From contig JABTTQ020003420.1 in the NCBI GenBank assembly GCA_016081115.2, positions 124,001-188,000 on the forward strand: a stretch of 64,000 nucleotides of DNA, in the 5' to 3' direction. A program made the translations under genes and the position numbers. This DNA is from Rehmannia glutinosa (lineage: Eukaryota; Streptophyta; Magnoliopsida; Lamiales; Orobanchaceae). Numbering within the stretch: position 1 is the first letter of the stretch; the number at the start of each line of letters is the position of its first letter. Below the pieces are notes generated by a model. It was not told the DNA's origin. It searched no databases and saw only the letters and a list, made by a program, of their open reading frames with translations. Below are positions 1 to 10,780 of the stretch, one piece after another.

Positions 1-1680
1 ATTGTCCAAGTGTCCAACATCTATTGATGTTTAAATGACCATAATGACCTTTAATTACCACACACTTACTAGTTACTATTTGGTCAATATGAATAAATGG
101 ATCTTCAACTGTAATAGTTGAAGAGACTTGGGGTAGGTGTGTGAAACTTACATATTAATGGGTTTTTTTAAGACTTGAATATTTTAATGAGGACCAAGTT
201 TAGTGAGTTATATTTGTGCAAGAAAATTCACCAATGGGACCTAATTTCTTTATGTTTTTATGACCAAGTAAAGCAATTAAAACACTACTTGAAAAAAAAA
301 AATTAGGTGAAGTATAGTAGGGAACGGATATAGTAGGATCCGACTCATATAATTAGTTTATGTATAGAATGTGTATATTGTTGTTCAAGCGTTCTTGATT
401 TTACATATGTTGTTGGTGTTTATTTCATAATTCATACAATATATACAAAATTATATGAATGTCATATTTGACATAATTTTTTCCCTAAAAAAATAAAATA
501 AAATATTTGACATAATTTTTTATAAAGACTATTCTCGAGTAAAAATCATATAAATTTGACCAAATATATGAAATTGATGGATCATGGGTCTTACCCGCTA
601 GACATGGGTATGGTCGGGCGGGTATGGGTCTAAGGTGAGTCGAGGCGGGACAAGTCTAGGGTCTTATATTTTCTTAACGGGCGAATCTCGGGCCTAGGTG
701 GACCCGACCCATTGACATTTTAGTTAGGTGCATCGTGTTTATTTTTCATTTTTTAGCCTCTTGCCATCTCGCGTTTGGTAATATTAGTCGTTATCATCCA
801 AATTGTCCACTTCATTTAAGTACCTAGGAAAAAAACTAAGAAGAAAAAAAAAGAAAAATTATATTATAGTCCGGCGACATGGACGTTTTTTTTTTTGAGT
901 ACATACTCCTAGGAAAGGAGGAGCCATGAGAATCGAACTTGAGAGTCAGAACTACTTGATCAATATCCGATTCGCGGTGCAAATGTGATTTCATCTTCTA
1001 TCTCACCGCACAATTGATGCTAAGTGTATAAAAACTATCATATTAAAAATCAGCAATTTAGATTTGATTTATGCTTTAAAATTAATATATTAACTAAAAT
1101 ATACATGTCAATTATTCGTACGGTGCAATAGGGTATAATGTAACACTTTGGAATAGAAATCTATTCTATTTGGAGAGACGTGGTACTTAGGCTTTAAATA
1201 TTAAACATAACGGATAATGTGCAACATTGTGGTTAAGTTTTGTACCTCTGAGCCCCATCCATAGATGGGCTGGACACAATTTTATTGGGCATCTGAGGTC
1301 CAAAATCAAATTCTAGCCCAAGTTTATGCCAGTCCAGTTTCTCATTCTTTTTTTTTCTAAAAGTTCGGCCCGTCATTAAAGTACTTCGAACCCAAACCTT
1401 GTTGCGAATAATATCGTAGCTACTAGACTAATCCCAGTTGTTAGTCTAGTTTCTCATTCGATAGTTGAAAATAAATTTAATTTGATGGACATATAAAATT
1501 AAAGAGATAACCAGTAAAAAGGCAAACATAGATTTAGATTCTTAAAAATCCCGAAAAAAATCCGAAAGGGCAAGTTTCAGATTTTGGTAGACCCTCCCAT
1601 ATTGCCAACCTATATATTCCTTGGCTCTGTTGGAAACATTCCCCACCCCCTTGCCCCATGAACAAGAAACCAGGGGTTAA
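1..1680. other. Intergenic DNA with degenerate repeats
   Basis: No gene is supported here. The stretch is AT-rich. It has a GC-richer patch at about 590-720 with repeated gggtcgggc-type words typical of plant MITE debris. At about 980-1180 there is sequence related to the foldback at 21160-22030 (shared words around atttatgcttcaaaattaa and gtgtataaaaactatcat). Confidence 0.5.
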
Positions 1681-1936
1681 GCCCCCGGGGCATAGCTCAA
1701 CTGGTAAAGGATTTGAGTGACGTGATGTCTGCTTACTGGCACCCACAGTATGGTTGTTCGAATACCTCTGGTAACGATTTAAAGGGTGGAGGAGAACTTC
1801 TTGTGTGATGACTCAGTCTTCGGCCCAAGGATCCTGACTAGTTGAGGCATAACCCGCGCTTCACATCCTCCACGAAGCTCTAGGGCAAGGGCAGTGGGAG
1901 CCCTCAGGGATGTGGTTCATCCTTTTTTTCTTTTTT
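1681..1936 (+). mobile_element. tRNA-derived SINE with 17-bp target site duplication
   Basis: The element begins gcccccggggcatagctcaa. It has a pol III A-box-like word (tagctcaactgg, about 1692-1703) and a B-box-like word (ggttgttcgaatac, about 1752-1765), and it ends in a T-rich tail at 1923-1936. It is flanked by perfect 17-bp direct repeats aagaaaccaggggttaa at 1664-1680 and 1937-1953. T-tailed tRNA-derived SINEs such as Au are known in plants, and I infer a member of that type. The perfect duplication suggests a fairly recent insertion. Confidence 0.75.
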
Positions 1937-2501
1937 AAGAAACCAGGGGTTAACCCTAACTGGCCACCACAAGGGACTTAAAGTCTCTTGAGGGGTGGAT
2001 GTGAGGGGTTTCAAATCCTACTCCATCAAATTGCTCCCGAGACATATGCGAGCTGGTGAAGATTTGGTGGAAACTCATACAGAATAACATCCGTAAAGTT
2101 CGATTCGAGAAGAGATCAACTATTATTAGATTCGAGGGGTCTAACATAATTGTCCTCAGGCATTGTCAGACGTAAGCCTGGAAGTTGAGTTACCCCGAAA
2201 AAAAAAAAACAAAACTAGAACCAAATTTGAATATTGGGAAAGTAGAAGCGAGTTGAAATTATTCATTCAAACTTGCTTCTGTGTAAACAAAAGAGACAAA
2301 TTTAAAAATCACCCAGATTGAATTTCCATTCATACAGCAATAAATGAAATTCCTTCTGCATTTTGGATAAACACAGCAAAAAATCAGAGGAAATTTGTAA
2401 TAAGACAACTCAGCAAGAATCAAACAGAGAAACTGACAAAACAGAAGTCAAAATTGAATAAGTTGTGTGGTCCAACCAGAATGGAGAGAATGACTTTTTT
2501 T

Positions 2502-2673
2502 GTTCTGATCGGATTTTTTCTATGCCACCCAAGTGGGTGCCACCCCACTTGGGTGTATTCTTGGATCAAACACACACCCATGTGGTGTGTGTGTGTGTAT
2601 GTGATGATCCAGGGTGATCAACCCATGTGGGTGGCCACCCACATGGGTAGCATAGAACAAACCCGTTCTGATC
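2502..2673. mobile_element. Small Mutator-type foldback MITE
   Basis: The 154-bp element (2511-2664) has inverted ends: ggattttttctatgccaccc on the left, and gggtttgttctatgctaccc on the right when read from the other strand. It is flanked by perfect 9-bp repeats gttctgatc (2502-2510 and 2665-2673). The interior is almost wholly palindromic around cacccaagtgggtg and cacccacatggg. A 9-bp duplication points to the Mutator superfamily. Confidence 0.65.
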
Positions 2674-2967
2674 ATATATACTAAATTATGATGATGTTGC
2701 TTTGAAAGAATAAGAAGGCATCTAGATCTTGGAAATGATTCATATATTCTCTATTACTAACATTAACTTCTCCTCAAATGTCAGAGTTGATTGAATTTTC
2801 TATTTTTTCCACAGATCAAGTTGTTCTCAAGATTACCAGAGAACCAAGGGGGTCCTGTATTTCAGAAAATAATACACAAAGAAAAAGAAACCTAATTGAG
2901 CAAAAATGGACAGATATGCCACCAGTAAACAAATTTAACAAAGTGCACTACACTAGTTTGACCATAA

Positions 2968-3456
2968 ATTTTAGGCTTAATGGCAATTTCAGTCCTGTAA
3001 CTATAAGGGGTTGCCATAATAGTCCAGCAGAAATCACAATTTGCAAGGAAGTCTTGTAACATTCAAAAAAACTCTCGATTTCAGTCATTTTGTCGCTGGA
3101 AATTAAAAAGTTCGTCGGAAAAATCCATTTTTTCACATTTCTTACCAACCTGTTGAAATGGAAAACAAATTCACTTATATAGACATCGGCCAAGTGAGTT
3201 GGAATGTTTATTGGGACAAATAAAAACTCACTTGGAAGATGTCAACACTAGCGAAATTGGTTTCTCCATCAGCGGATTTGGTCGGAAATGTCGAAATGTG
3301 AATTTTTCCGGCAAATTTGTCAAGTTCGGGTGGGACCGAATGATTGAAATCGAGAGTTTTCTGAAAGTTACGAGACATTTTTACAAATTGTGATTTCTAC
3401 AGGATTATTGTCAATCCCTATAGCTACAAAGACCAAAACTGCAATTTAGCCTAAAA
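2968..3456. mobile_element. Foldback element with about 45-bp inverted termini
   Basis: The left end reads ttttaggcttaatggcaatt. The right end, read in reverse complement, gives ttttaggctaaattgcagtt, and the similarity continues for about 45 bp. I found no convincing target duplication. The sequence between the arms is non-coding. The superfamily is unclear. Confidence 0.5.
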
Positions 3457-3794
3457 TATTAATACAAACATCAAACAAGATTCAATCCTATGAGCTATGA
3501 CTGCTAAATGAATTTTGAAAGCTACAATTAGACCTCACTTTCTGCCATTTTTGGATGCAAAAAAACTAGTCTATCTCAAAACTTGTTTGATGAAGAATCG
3601 CAGTAAATTTTGCGGTAAAAAATGTGAATTCCAAACAGTTGCCATCAATATACGCACCCTACCTATGAGGATTATGTTCACACCAATAATAGACATAATT
3701 CAAGAAAACAAAGAAACACTTTACTGCATGCCGGTAAACATTCTAGCCATTTCTTCGATCCATTTCATCCACAGAACCTCTATAAAAAACATGA
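3457..3794. other. Intergenic spacer, nothing recognised
   Basis: AT-rich sequence lies between the foldback element and the tandem array. I see no gene, tRNA or clear repeat. Confidence 0.5.
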
Positions 3795-5116
3795 ATCCTA
3801 TAAAAATGTGTATATATGCACAACTTTAAAGCATCCAATATATTGGCCTATTGGGGAAAAAAGGGTATACAAATGAAACGACATCTCTTATCTATTAAGA
3901 TATCATGTACTATAAGTCTATAACACAGGATTGATTGGAAAAACAAAAGGATCTCAATCAACATTACCAGAAGAGGCGAAACCATACCGAATTGCAAGTT
4001 CCGAAAAAAGCCAAGACAGCTTAAAACACATCAATTTCCAAAAAAGAAATATGCATCCCATAAAAATGTGTATATAATAAATTGAAGAAAAAAAGTATAC
4101 AAATGAAACAGCATCTATATCTATTAACAGATCACACATGATTGATTGGAAAAACAAAAGGATCTCAATCAACATTACCAGAAGAAGCGAAACCATGCCG
4201 AATTGCAATTTCCGAAAAAAGCCAAGACAGCTTAAAACAAATCAATTTCCGAAAAAGAAATATGCATCCCATAAAAATATGTATATATGCACAACTTCAA
4301 AGCATTTCAATAAATTGAAGAAAAAAAGGTATACAAATGAAACAGCATCTCTATCTATTAACATATCATGTACTATCACACAGGATTGATTGGAAAAACA
4401 AAAGGATCTCAATCAACATTACCAGAAGAAGCGAAACCATACCGAATTGCAATTTCTGAAAAAGCCAAGACAGCTTAAAACACATCAATTTCCAAAAAAG
4501 AAATATGCATCCCATAAAAATGAGTATATATGCACAACTTTAAATCAATAAATTGAAGAAAAAAGGTATACAAATGAAACAGCACCTCTATCTATTAACA
4601 TATCATTTACTATCACACAAGATTGATTGGAAAAACAAAAGGATCTCAATCAACATTACCAGAAGAAGCGAAACCATACCAATTGCAATTTCGAAAAAAG
4701 CCAAGACAGCTTAAAACACATTATGACATCAATGCATCTTTATCTATTAACATGTCATGTACTATCACACAGGATTGATTGGGAAAACAAAAGGATCTCA
4801 ATCAACATTACAGAAGAACCGAAACCATACCGAATTGCAATTTCCTTAAAAAGCCAAGACAGCTGAAACACATCAATTTCTGAAAAAGAAATATGCATTC
4901 CATAAAAATGTGTATATATGCACAACTTCAAAGCATTCAATAAATTGAAGAAAAAAAGGTATACAAATGAAACAGCATCTCTATCTATTAACATGTCATG
5001 AACTCTTATCACACAGGATTGATTGGAAAAACAAAAGGATCTCAATCAACATTACCAGAAGAAGCGAAACCATACCGAATTGCAATTTCCGAAAAAAGCC
5101 AAGACAGCTTAAAAAC
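3795..5116. repeat. Tandem array of about 245-bp units, 3' flank of the phytolongin gene
   Basis: The word gattgattggaaaaacaaaa (one copy has ggg) recurs at about 3931, 4141, 4385, 4622, 4773 and 5018, so five to six units lie head to tail. Units are about 210-245 bp, with one internally deleted copy of about 150 bp. Each also carries ggatctcaatcaacatta and gccaagacagctt. The array ends about 7 bp from the frame-restored stop codon of the phytolongin gene, so the units probably arose by duplication of its 3' UTR or immediate downstream sequence. Confidence 0.85.
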
Positions 5117-5122
5117 ACGTAT

Positions 5123-5904
5123 TCAGCTAATCGATGCATTTGAAACCACTGCAACCCACAGCCAGACAGCAAACAAGATCACACAAATGATCAAATCAAG
5201 TGACAGAATAACCACACTTGCTTTTTCCACACTTTCTTCGCCTTTTGGTGGCCCGATAATTCTCCTGAATACAATCCGCCATTTTTATGCATAATGAACT
5301 CGCGGCTCAACCCGATCCCATTCCCACCGTCTTCATCGTTCTCCTCCTTCTCCCCATTTCTCCTTCCGACATCGAATTCGAATTCCCCAAGCAACCTATT
5401 CTTCATCTTCTTCAACCCCTTCTCCCCACTGGATTTAGGTCTCCCTCTAATTGGGCCCGACCCGGATTGTAAGATCCCACTCTGGCTTAATCTCTGCCCT
5501 GTGGGAGACCCTATTCCCTCCATATGATACAAACCTGATCCCAACAGCTGACGGAAAACAGGGTTAAATTCCCCCTGAAAACAATGAGAACCCAAACTCT
5601 CTAAACTCTTCTCACCCTTAGAAACCCCACCAAACGCGTGCCTCACGCTCCTCAAAAACGCCAAACCCTCGGGCTTCTCCAATTTCTCATCGAAAATCGC
5701 GAAATAGACGAAGTGCTCGTCGATCAGAAACGTGTAGGTCCTCGATCTGACGGTGTGGGTAAACGTGGCATGAAACGGCGGGGTTTTATCGAGGCATTTG
5801 GCCGCGATTGCGCCGAGCGCGGCGTCTTTGGAGTTGAATTCAGCTAATACGATTGTGCCTTTCGCAATGCAGGCGTAGTGGATCAGATCCGGATCCGAAA
5901 TCAT
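5123..5904 (-). CDS. PHYL1: Phytolongin (longin-domain R-SNARE-like protein), frame broken near the C-terminus
   Basis: Phytolongins are plant longin proteins that keep the N-terminal longin fold and a C-terminal membrane anchor but lack a SNARE motif; they act in the secretory pathway. The single exon starts at 5902-5904 (MISDPDLIHYACIAKG). The longin domain covers about residues 8-115, with TPPFHATFTHTVRSRTYTFL in its middle. A low-complexity plant-specific region follows, then the KKVWKKQVW juxtamembrane stretch. In the sequence as given, the frame leaves the conserved track at about 5209-5213 and stops at 5191-5193. One extra base there would restore a hydrophobic anchor (SLDLIICVILFAVWLW) ending at the stop at 5123-5125, about 260 residues in all. 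Everything upstream is intact, so a consensus error or a very recent mutation is likelier than an old pseudogene. The symbol is by family resemblance. Confidence 0.85.
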
Positions 5905-6878
5905 TGTTTTGAGCTAACCAGAACAGGAAAAAACATCAATTTTTTTCTTTTTTTTTTTCCTTCTCTGTATTCTCTCCCTCTTTTTGTCAGGAAACTTTGA
6001 AATTCAAAGATTCATAAGTTGAATTTGAATGTTTGTATGACTGTGTCAAACTCTGTTGCTTTCAGATGAAGAAGAGAAAAATAATTGAATGGGGATGAGA
6101 ATTGGGAGAAATATCTAGGGTTTTTTGGGGAAGGGAGCTTGAGCCATCGGACAAGAAGAGGGAGAAACTGGAAAATATCTCATATTCTTTGCTTACATGG
6201 GTTTCTGTTGTTTGGATTTTTTATATTTTTTAAAATATGAAGTGCTAGTTGGTTTTTGAATGATAATATATATTGTTTTTTTTTTCTTTTCGAAACGATA
6301 GAAATATATTTATAACTCAACAAAATTTCACTCGCTAACCAAGAAATGGCGCCACCTGAACATACATACATTGATACATGTCAAGGGGAGAACTCGCGTT
6401 TGAGAGGTATAACCAAGTAATTCGAAAAGAAAACAAGAAACAACTAAAAAACACAAAACTAAATAAAACTAAACACTCCAAAGGAAACTAAACCACCTCC
6501 AAAAAGGAGGACTAAGGCACTCCTCAAGGGGAGACTACCCAACTCGAACAAATCCGCACGAGCTACATCACGCACCGCAAGATAGAAATTACCCGACCGC
6601 CTACGAGATTCGCAAATCAACCTAAGGTAAAAACAAAGACTAAAAAAAAAAATACAGAAAAAACGAAAAAAAAGAAAATTGCCTCTCCCTCACCATAATA
6701 ATATATATTGTTATAAATTTATTATGGTTTTTTTTTATTATTATATGTTAAGGGTTACGTAAAACATAACTATATAATAAAATAAATGGAATCAACATTA
6801 TGAAACTAGTATACTATTAATTAGTTTCCGATTAGCATGGCATAATAAAAGTTCTTTGATTTTAGTTTTTGCAATTTT
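5905..6878. other. Upstream region of the phytolongin gene and unassigned spacer
   Basis: The first about 270 bp hold the presumed 5' UTR and promoter of the minus-strand phytolongin gene, with pyrimidine-rich leader sequence at about 5940-5985. The block at 6360-6640 (gaactcgcgtttgagaggta onwards) is less AT-rich and may be degraded retroelement sequence, but I could not assign it. The rest is AT-rich with no gene seen. Confidence 0.4.
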
Positions 6879-7010
6879 CCCCAACAAGCATTAGCTCTCC
6901 TTGAAAAGGAGGTGATCCAGTCGCACCTTCCAGAACGTGCTATGGCTATTTTGTTACGACTTCACTCCAGTCACTACCCCTACCTTCGGCATTCCCCTCC
7001 TTGCGATTAA
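6879..7010 (-). pseudogene. rrn16 fragment: Nuclear plastid DNA: 3' end of chloroplast 16S rRNA plus flank
   Basis: Read on the minus strand this is the 3' end of plastid 16S rRNA. It includes the terminal anti-Shine-Dalgarno region (ggatcacctccttttcaagg) and the start of the plastid spacer (gagagctaatgc). It carries several substitutions relative to the usual plastid sequence, for example an altered word where gtacggctacc is expected. It is a decayed nuclear copy, not a functional rRNA. It continues beyond the MITE at 7693-7712. Confidence 0.85.
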
Positions 7011-7695
7011 GAGCACCCATAATGGGGTGGTTCAAGTTCAAGTTTTTGAACATGAACTTGGGTATTACCATTGTGGGATAGTTCATAAGTTCAAGTTCAA
7101 GTTATAAGTTCAATAAGTTGAACTTGGTTCAACATTGCCACCTCATTTTCTTTTCTCTTTTTTAATATTTTATTTATTTCTTTTTAATTTATTTAAATTA
7201 TTTCATGGCATATTTTTTATTTATTTGGAAATGCAGTTTTTTTCTAGTTTTTTTCTGTTTTATTTATTTCTTTTTATTTATTTAAATTTTTTAATGGCAG
7301 TCTTTTTATTTGTTTGGAAATGCAGTTTTTTACCTTTTTTTTTGCACAGATTTTTTTCGGAAGTTTTTGAGGTTGGTTTTCATAGTTATAATGACATTTT
7401 TTCTATTTATTAGGAAAACCTTTATTTTTATTGAAACTTTTATCGATGGATGTAAATTAAATTAATTGTATATAAATGTTTTAGTAAAATTATTGAAGAT
7501 TAAATGCAAAAATAACAAAAAATACATATTATATTTAACAAAAAAGAAAAACATATTAAATAAGTGGACCCATTTTGAACTATGAATTTAAATTTACCAT
7601 TGTAGATAGCTAGTCCAAGTTCATATTTGGTACATGTGGCACATTGAGGCCTACAAAAAAACATGATCTTGCACCCACCATTGTGGGTGCCCTAA
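7008..7695. mobile_element. PIF/Harbinger (Tourist-like) MITE inserted in plastid-derived DNA
   Basis: The element at 7011-7692 has termini gagcacccataatgggg and, from the other strand, gggcacccacaatggtggg. It is flanked by TAA at 7008-7010 and 7693-7695, the 3-bp TWA duplication expected of PIF/Harbinger. Removing element and duplication rejoins the 16S rRNA sequence exactly (gattaaggtaacgac). The subterminal parts are rich in gttcaagttcaag words. The interior is AT-rich and non-coding. Confidence 0.85.
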
Positions 7696-7900
7696 GGTAA
7701 CGACTTCGGGCTGAGAGCCCTAACAACCCAAGCACAACGATACAATTATCAGGGGCGCACGCACACTCTACCACTGAGCTAATAGCCCATCGTGCGAGCC
7801 CCTCAGTAGGGGCCATTATGCGAAAAGCGAGAGCAACCCCATCCCTCTGTTTCCTTTGGGACATTGGGATGTGCGTAACAAAGGGGATCATATCAATTTG
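7693..7900 (-). pseudogene. trnI-GAU fragment: Nuclear plastid DNA: short 16S rRNA piece joined to trnI-GAU exon 1 and spacer
   Basis: 7693-7712 completes the interrupted 16S piece. It is then fused at about 7709-7714, through a few shared bases (gggct), to plastid trnI-GAU 5' exon. On the minus strand this reads gggctattagctcagtggta and then cccctgataattg, with a few extra bases inside. The 16S-trnI spacer follows, to about 7900. The order of the two blocks is not the plastid order, so two fragments were ligated. The tRNA copy lacks its 3' half and is non-functional. Confidence 0.85.
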
Positions 7901-9369
7901 CCAAAGTTATTAATTGAAAGTAAACTGCGGAGAATCGAAGAATTACAGATGAATCTACAAAAAGAATTTCATTATGTGAATTGAAAACTTAACATTGCTA
8001 TCACAAGAATTACAGAACCTTATGGAAATCCTAATATTATTGCAGAATTTATAGTCGGACAATTAAAGAATAGAGTTTCATTTCGAAAAACAATGAATTC
8101 TTTTTTCTTTTCTTTTATCTCACATGTTTTAATATATTTATGGTTAGAGAAAGAGATTAGTGTCAATCTCCAAATCTTGTTTGGGAGTGCAAACAACCAT
8201 TCACTCACCCAACCAAGAATCATATTTCACTGTGCTTGATATGATATATTGTTTCTGTTTAGATTTTACTTTATGTTTCTCTCTTTCATTGTTTTGTAAT
8301 GTGGAGGATTGATTTTTGGATATCTTTCCTTTGTTTTGAAATGTTTTAGCATATTGTATTGATAGTTGTATGACATTGTTGTTTAAAAAAACGAAGCTAC
8401 AAATATGTTTCAAAATGTGAAAGAGTATACAACAAAATATTGCAACGAGATCAATTGGAGATAGTAGGGGAAGAAACACATGTATTCACAAAGGATTGAA
8501 TCCGGGTCAATCACACTGACAATACAAGCTTCTACCATTGAATCACCAAATTAATCCCATAAAGAAATTTGTTATACTTTACGTATTAGGTTTTAACCTT
8601 TGTGTCACCTTTCTTGAATTATAAATTACGTTGAATGATTAATTCTTAATTGAATCCATTTTAATATTTGCTTAATCAATTTACAAAAATAAACTAAAAA
8701 TTCAAGGGTGATATATAATTTTGTTCTAAGTTGTTTGTATAGATACATCTACGACGATTGAAGGTACTCATATGAGATCGAATCTCGCCAATTGTCCTGA
8801 AAGAACAAATTTATACTACTAAAACGTAATCATATATGCTTTTCGGATGGACGCTAACCTTCTCATGCTACATCACAAGTAATGGAGATTGGAGGTCAAA
8901 TGATAATATTCATATTATAGCTATGCCACGTTTATATATTAGGATTATGTTATTTTATCCAGCAACATTGACTTTAATTGATTGATAGGATATATCCAAT
9001 CTCACCAAAATTAGGTATGACGAATTTTTGAAGGCTTGATGAAACTATCAAAGAGCAAAAGATGAGTGGTAAATGTTCTAATGTATTGCAAAAAAATTGC
9101 ACAAAATATTACCAGTGTCCTTATTTCAACATCCCTAATTTCAAACTCAATTAGTAAATTAAATCCCGTCCTCAAAAGAATCCAATCGTTATGTCGACTA
9201 TAAGAGTTTCTAACTTCCCTTACCGGACATGTTTGTCTGCAAAATAACAAATAAAAAAATCAGTACAAATTAAAGTTTATTAGATTAAAAGATTTGCAAT
9301 TTTTTTAAGCATTATCGTATTTAAGAAAATGTCATTTTGTAATTTGAAATTTTGAACGTAGAATTGATG
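7901..9369. other. Intergenic spacer, nothing recognised
   Basis: AT-rich sequence without supported genes. Short open frames here have no family resemblance. I see no well-bounded repeat. Confidence 0.45.
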
Positions 9370-9687
9370 ATTGATGCTAGAGCTGGCAATGAGCCGCGCT
9401 GGCCTGGCCCGGCCCAAGCCCATCGGGCTTTCAAATTTTTCGGACCGGACCGAGCCAACCCAATTTTGGTCGTATCGCGAAAATGCATGGCCCCACCCAA
9501 CCTATGTATATATTTTGTACACTAAAATCGTCGGACCGGGACAAAAGTCAGGCTAAACCCGGCCCACGGACCATTTGGGTCGGGCCAAAAAAAATCTCCA
9601 TGTTTTCGAGTGTAAAATATTGCAGCCCAGCCCAAACATCGGGCCGGCCAGCGGGCCGGGCTGGATTTTGCTAGCTCTAATTGGTGC
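9370..9687. mobile_element. hAT-type MITE, GC-rich
   Basis: The element at 9378-9679 starts tagagctggcaa and ends with the complement of tagagctagcaa. It is flanked by 8-bp near-identical repeats attgatgc (9370-9377) and attggtgc (9680-9687). An 8-bp duplication and TAGAG-type termini fit hAT non-autonomous elements. The interior is rich in ggcccggcc and gcccagccc words, which explains the short open frames on both strands. Confidence 0.7.
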
Positions 9688-9814
9688 ATTTTGGGAGCAC
9701 TTATGCAAAAACCCATTAAGAAATGGACTTCTTAATAAGTGACTTTTCAAAAAGTCCCAATTTCAAACTTCTCTAAAATGAACTTTTTTGGTGAGTGACT
9801 TATAAAAAAGAAAA

Positions 9815-10440
9815 AATGTCAAAATTGGTCCTATATCTATAGTGGCGTTGCAAAATCATTCCTGTAACTTTTAAAGTTATAATTTTAGTCATGTGACAAT
9901 TTTTTCCCTTAGCAAAAATAATAATTTCAATTATGTAATTTCTAGGATTTGCCAATTTTATTCTTTTATTTATTAGTTGTGGTAAGTTCGGTCCTATAAT
10001 TAAAATTTACCAATTTTGGCATGTTTGTACGTGTTTTTTGTAATTTGATAATTAAGAAATAATACATGTTGAACTCGTATCACAAATTTTGATCTGGATT
10101 CATAAATTTAAAATGATTCCATCATTATACAATCAATAGTATAAATAATAAATAAATTCTACTCAATTGAATAAAATATAGGTTGTGATACTATTTTAAA
10201 CTTGATTTTAGGTACATTGACTATTTTGACTATAGGGGTAATAATTGAAAATTTGAAATAGCCCCTATGACCAAATTTGCATCAACTTAAAACTTATAGG
10301 ATCAAAATTGCACAAATATAAAACTTACGGGACCAAAATTACAAAAAAGGCAAAATATACAGGACTAAAATCGTAATTTTAAAAGTTACAGGACTAATAT
10401 TGCAACACCCCTATAGATACATGACGAGTTTTACATTTTT
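9815..10440. mobile_element. Long foldback element with about 75-bp inverted ends
   Basis: The left arm contains cctatatctatagtggcgtt and cctgtaacttttaaagtt. The right arm, read in reverse, gives catgtatctataggggtgtt and cctgtaacttttaaaatt. The arms match over about 75 bp with point changes. The interior has repeated aggaccaaaattg-type words. No coding sequence is seen. It ends about 340 bp before the NMNAT start. Confidence 0.55.
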
Positions 10441-10780
10441 CCATATAAAAAATTATATTCAAAATTAATCACCAAACCTTTCAAAAGTCCATCTCTAAAG
10501 TGCTACCAGCTCTCCAAAAGATCCTTCAAAAATCATCCAAAACTGTGTCTTCATGGACTCTAAAAGCCGAAGCCCTATCTCCACAACTGGGTCCGGTCAG
10601 AAGATCCATTTATCGGGCCCACGGATATTACCTTCTGGAATTAGTCATCTTGGGCCATTATATATGTCTCATAGCCCAGCCCAATATATGTCTGCTGCAC
10701 TTTGAGGCTTTGAGCTGCATATGAACTGTTTGATTATTGTTCAAAGAGAAGTTTCATATATTTCAAGGCTCTCTCACTGA

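Noticed and set aside
887..1010. A second SINE on the minus strand (agttcgattctc word, A run)
   Set aside because: No convincing A box at the right distance and no target duplication.
3795..5116. CRISPR-like or satellite array
   Set aside because: Unit length of about 245 bp without spacer/repeat structure in plant nuclear DNA; a local tandem duplication of a gene flank.
7738..7800. A tRNA-Ile gene
   Set aside because: Only the 5' exon of plastid trnI-GAU is present, with extra bases, inside a rearranged nuclear plastid insert; no 3' half.
9371..9750. Small proline/glycine-rich open frames on both strands
   Set aside because: They are explained by the GC-rich hAT-type MITE at 9378-9679.
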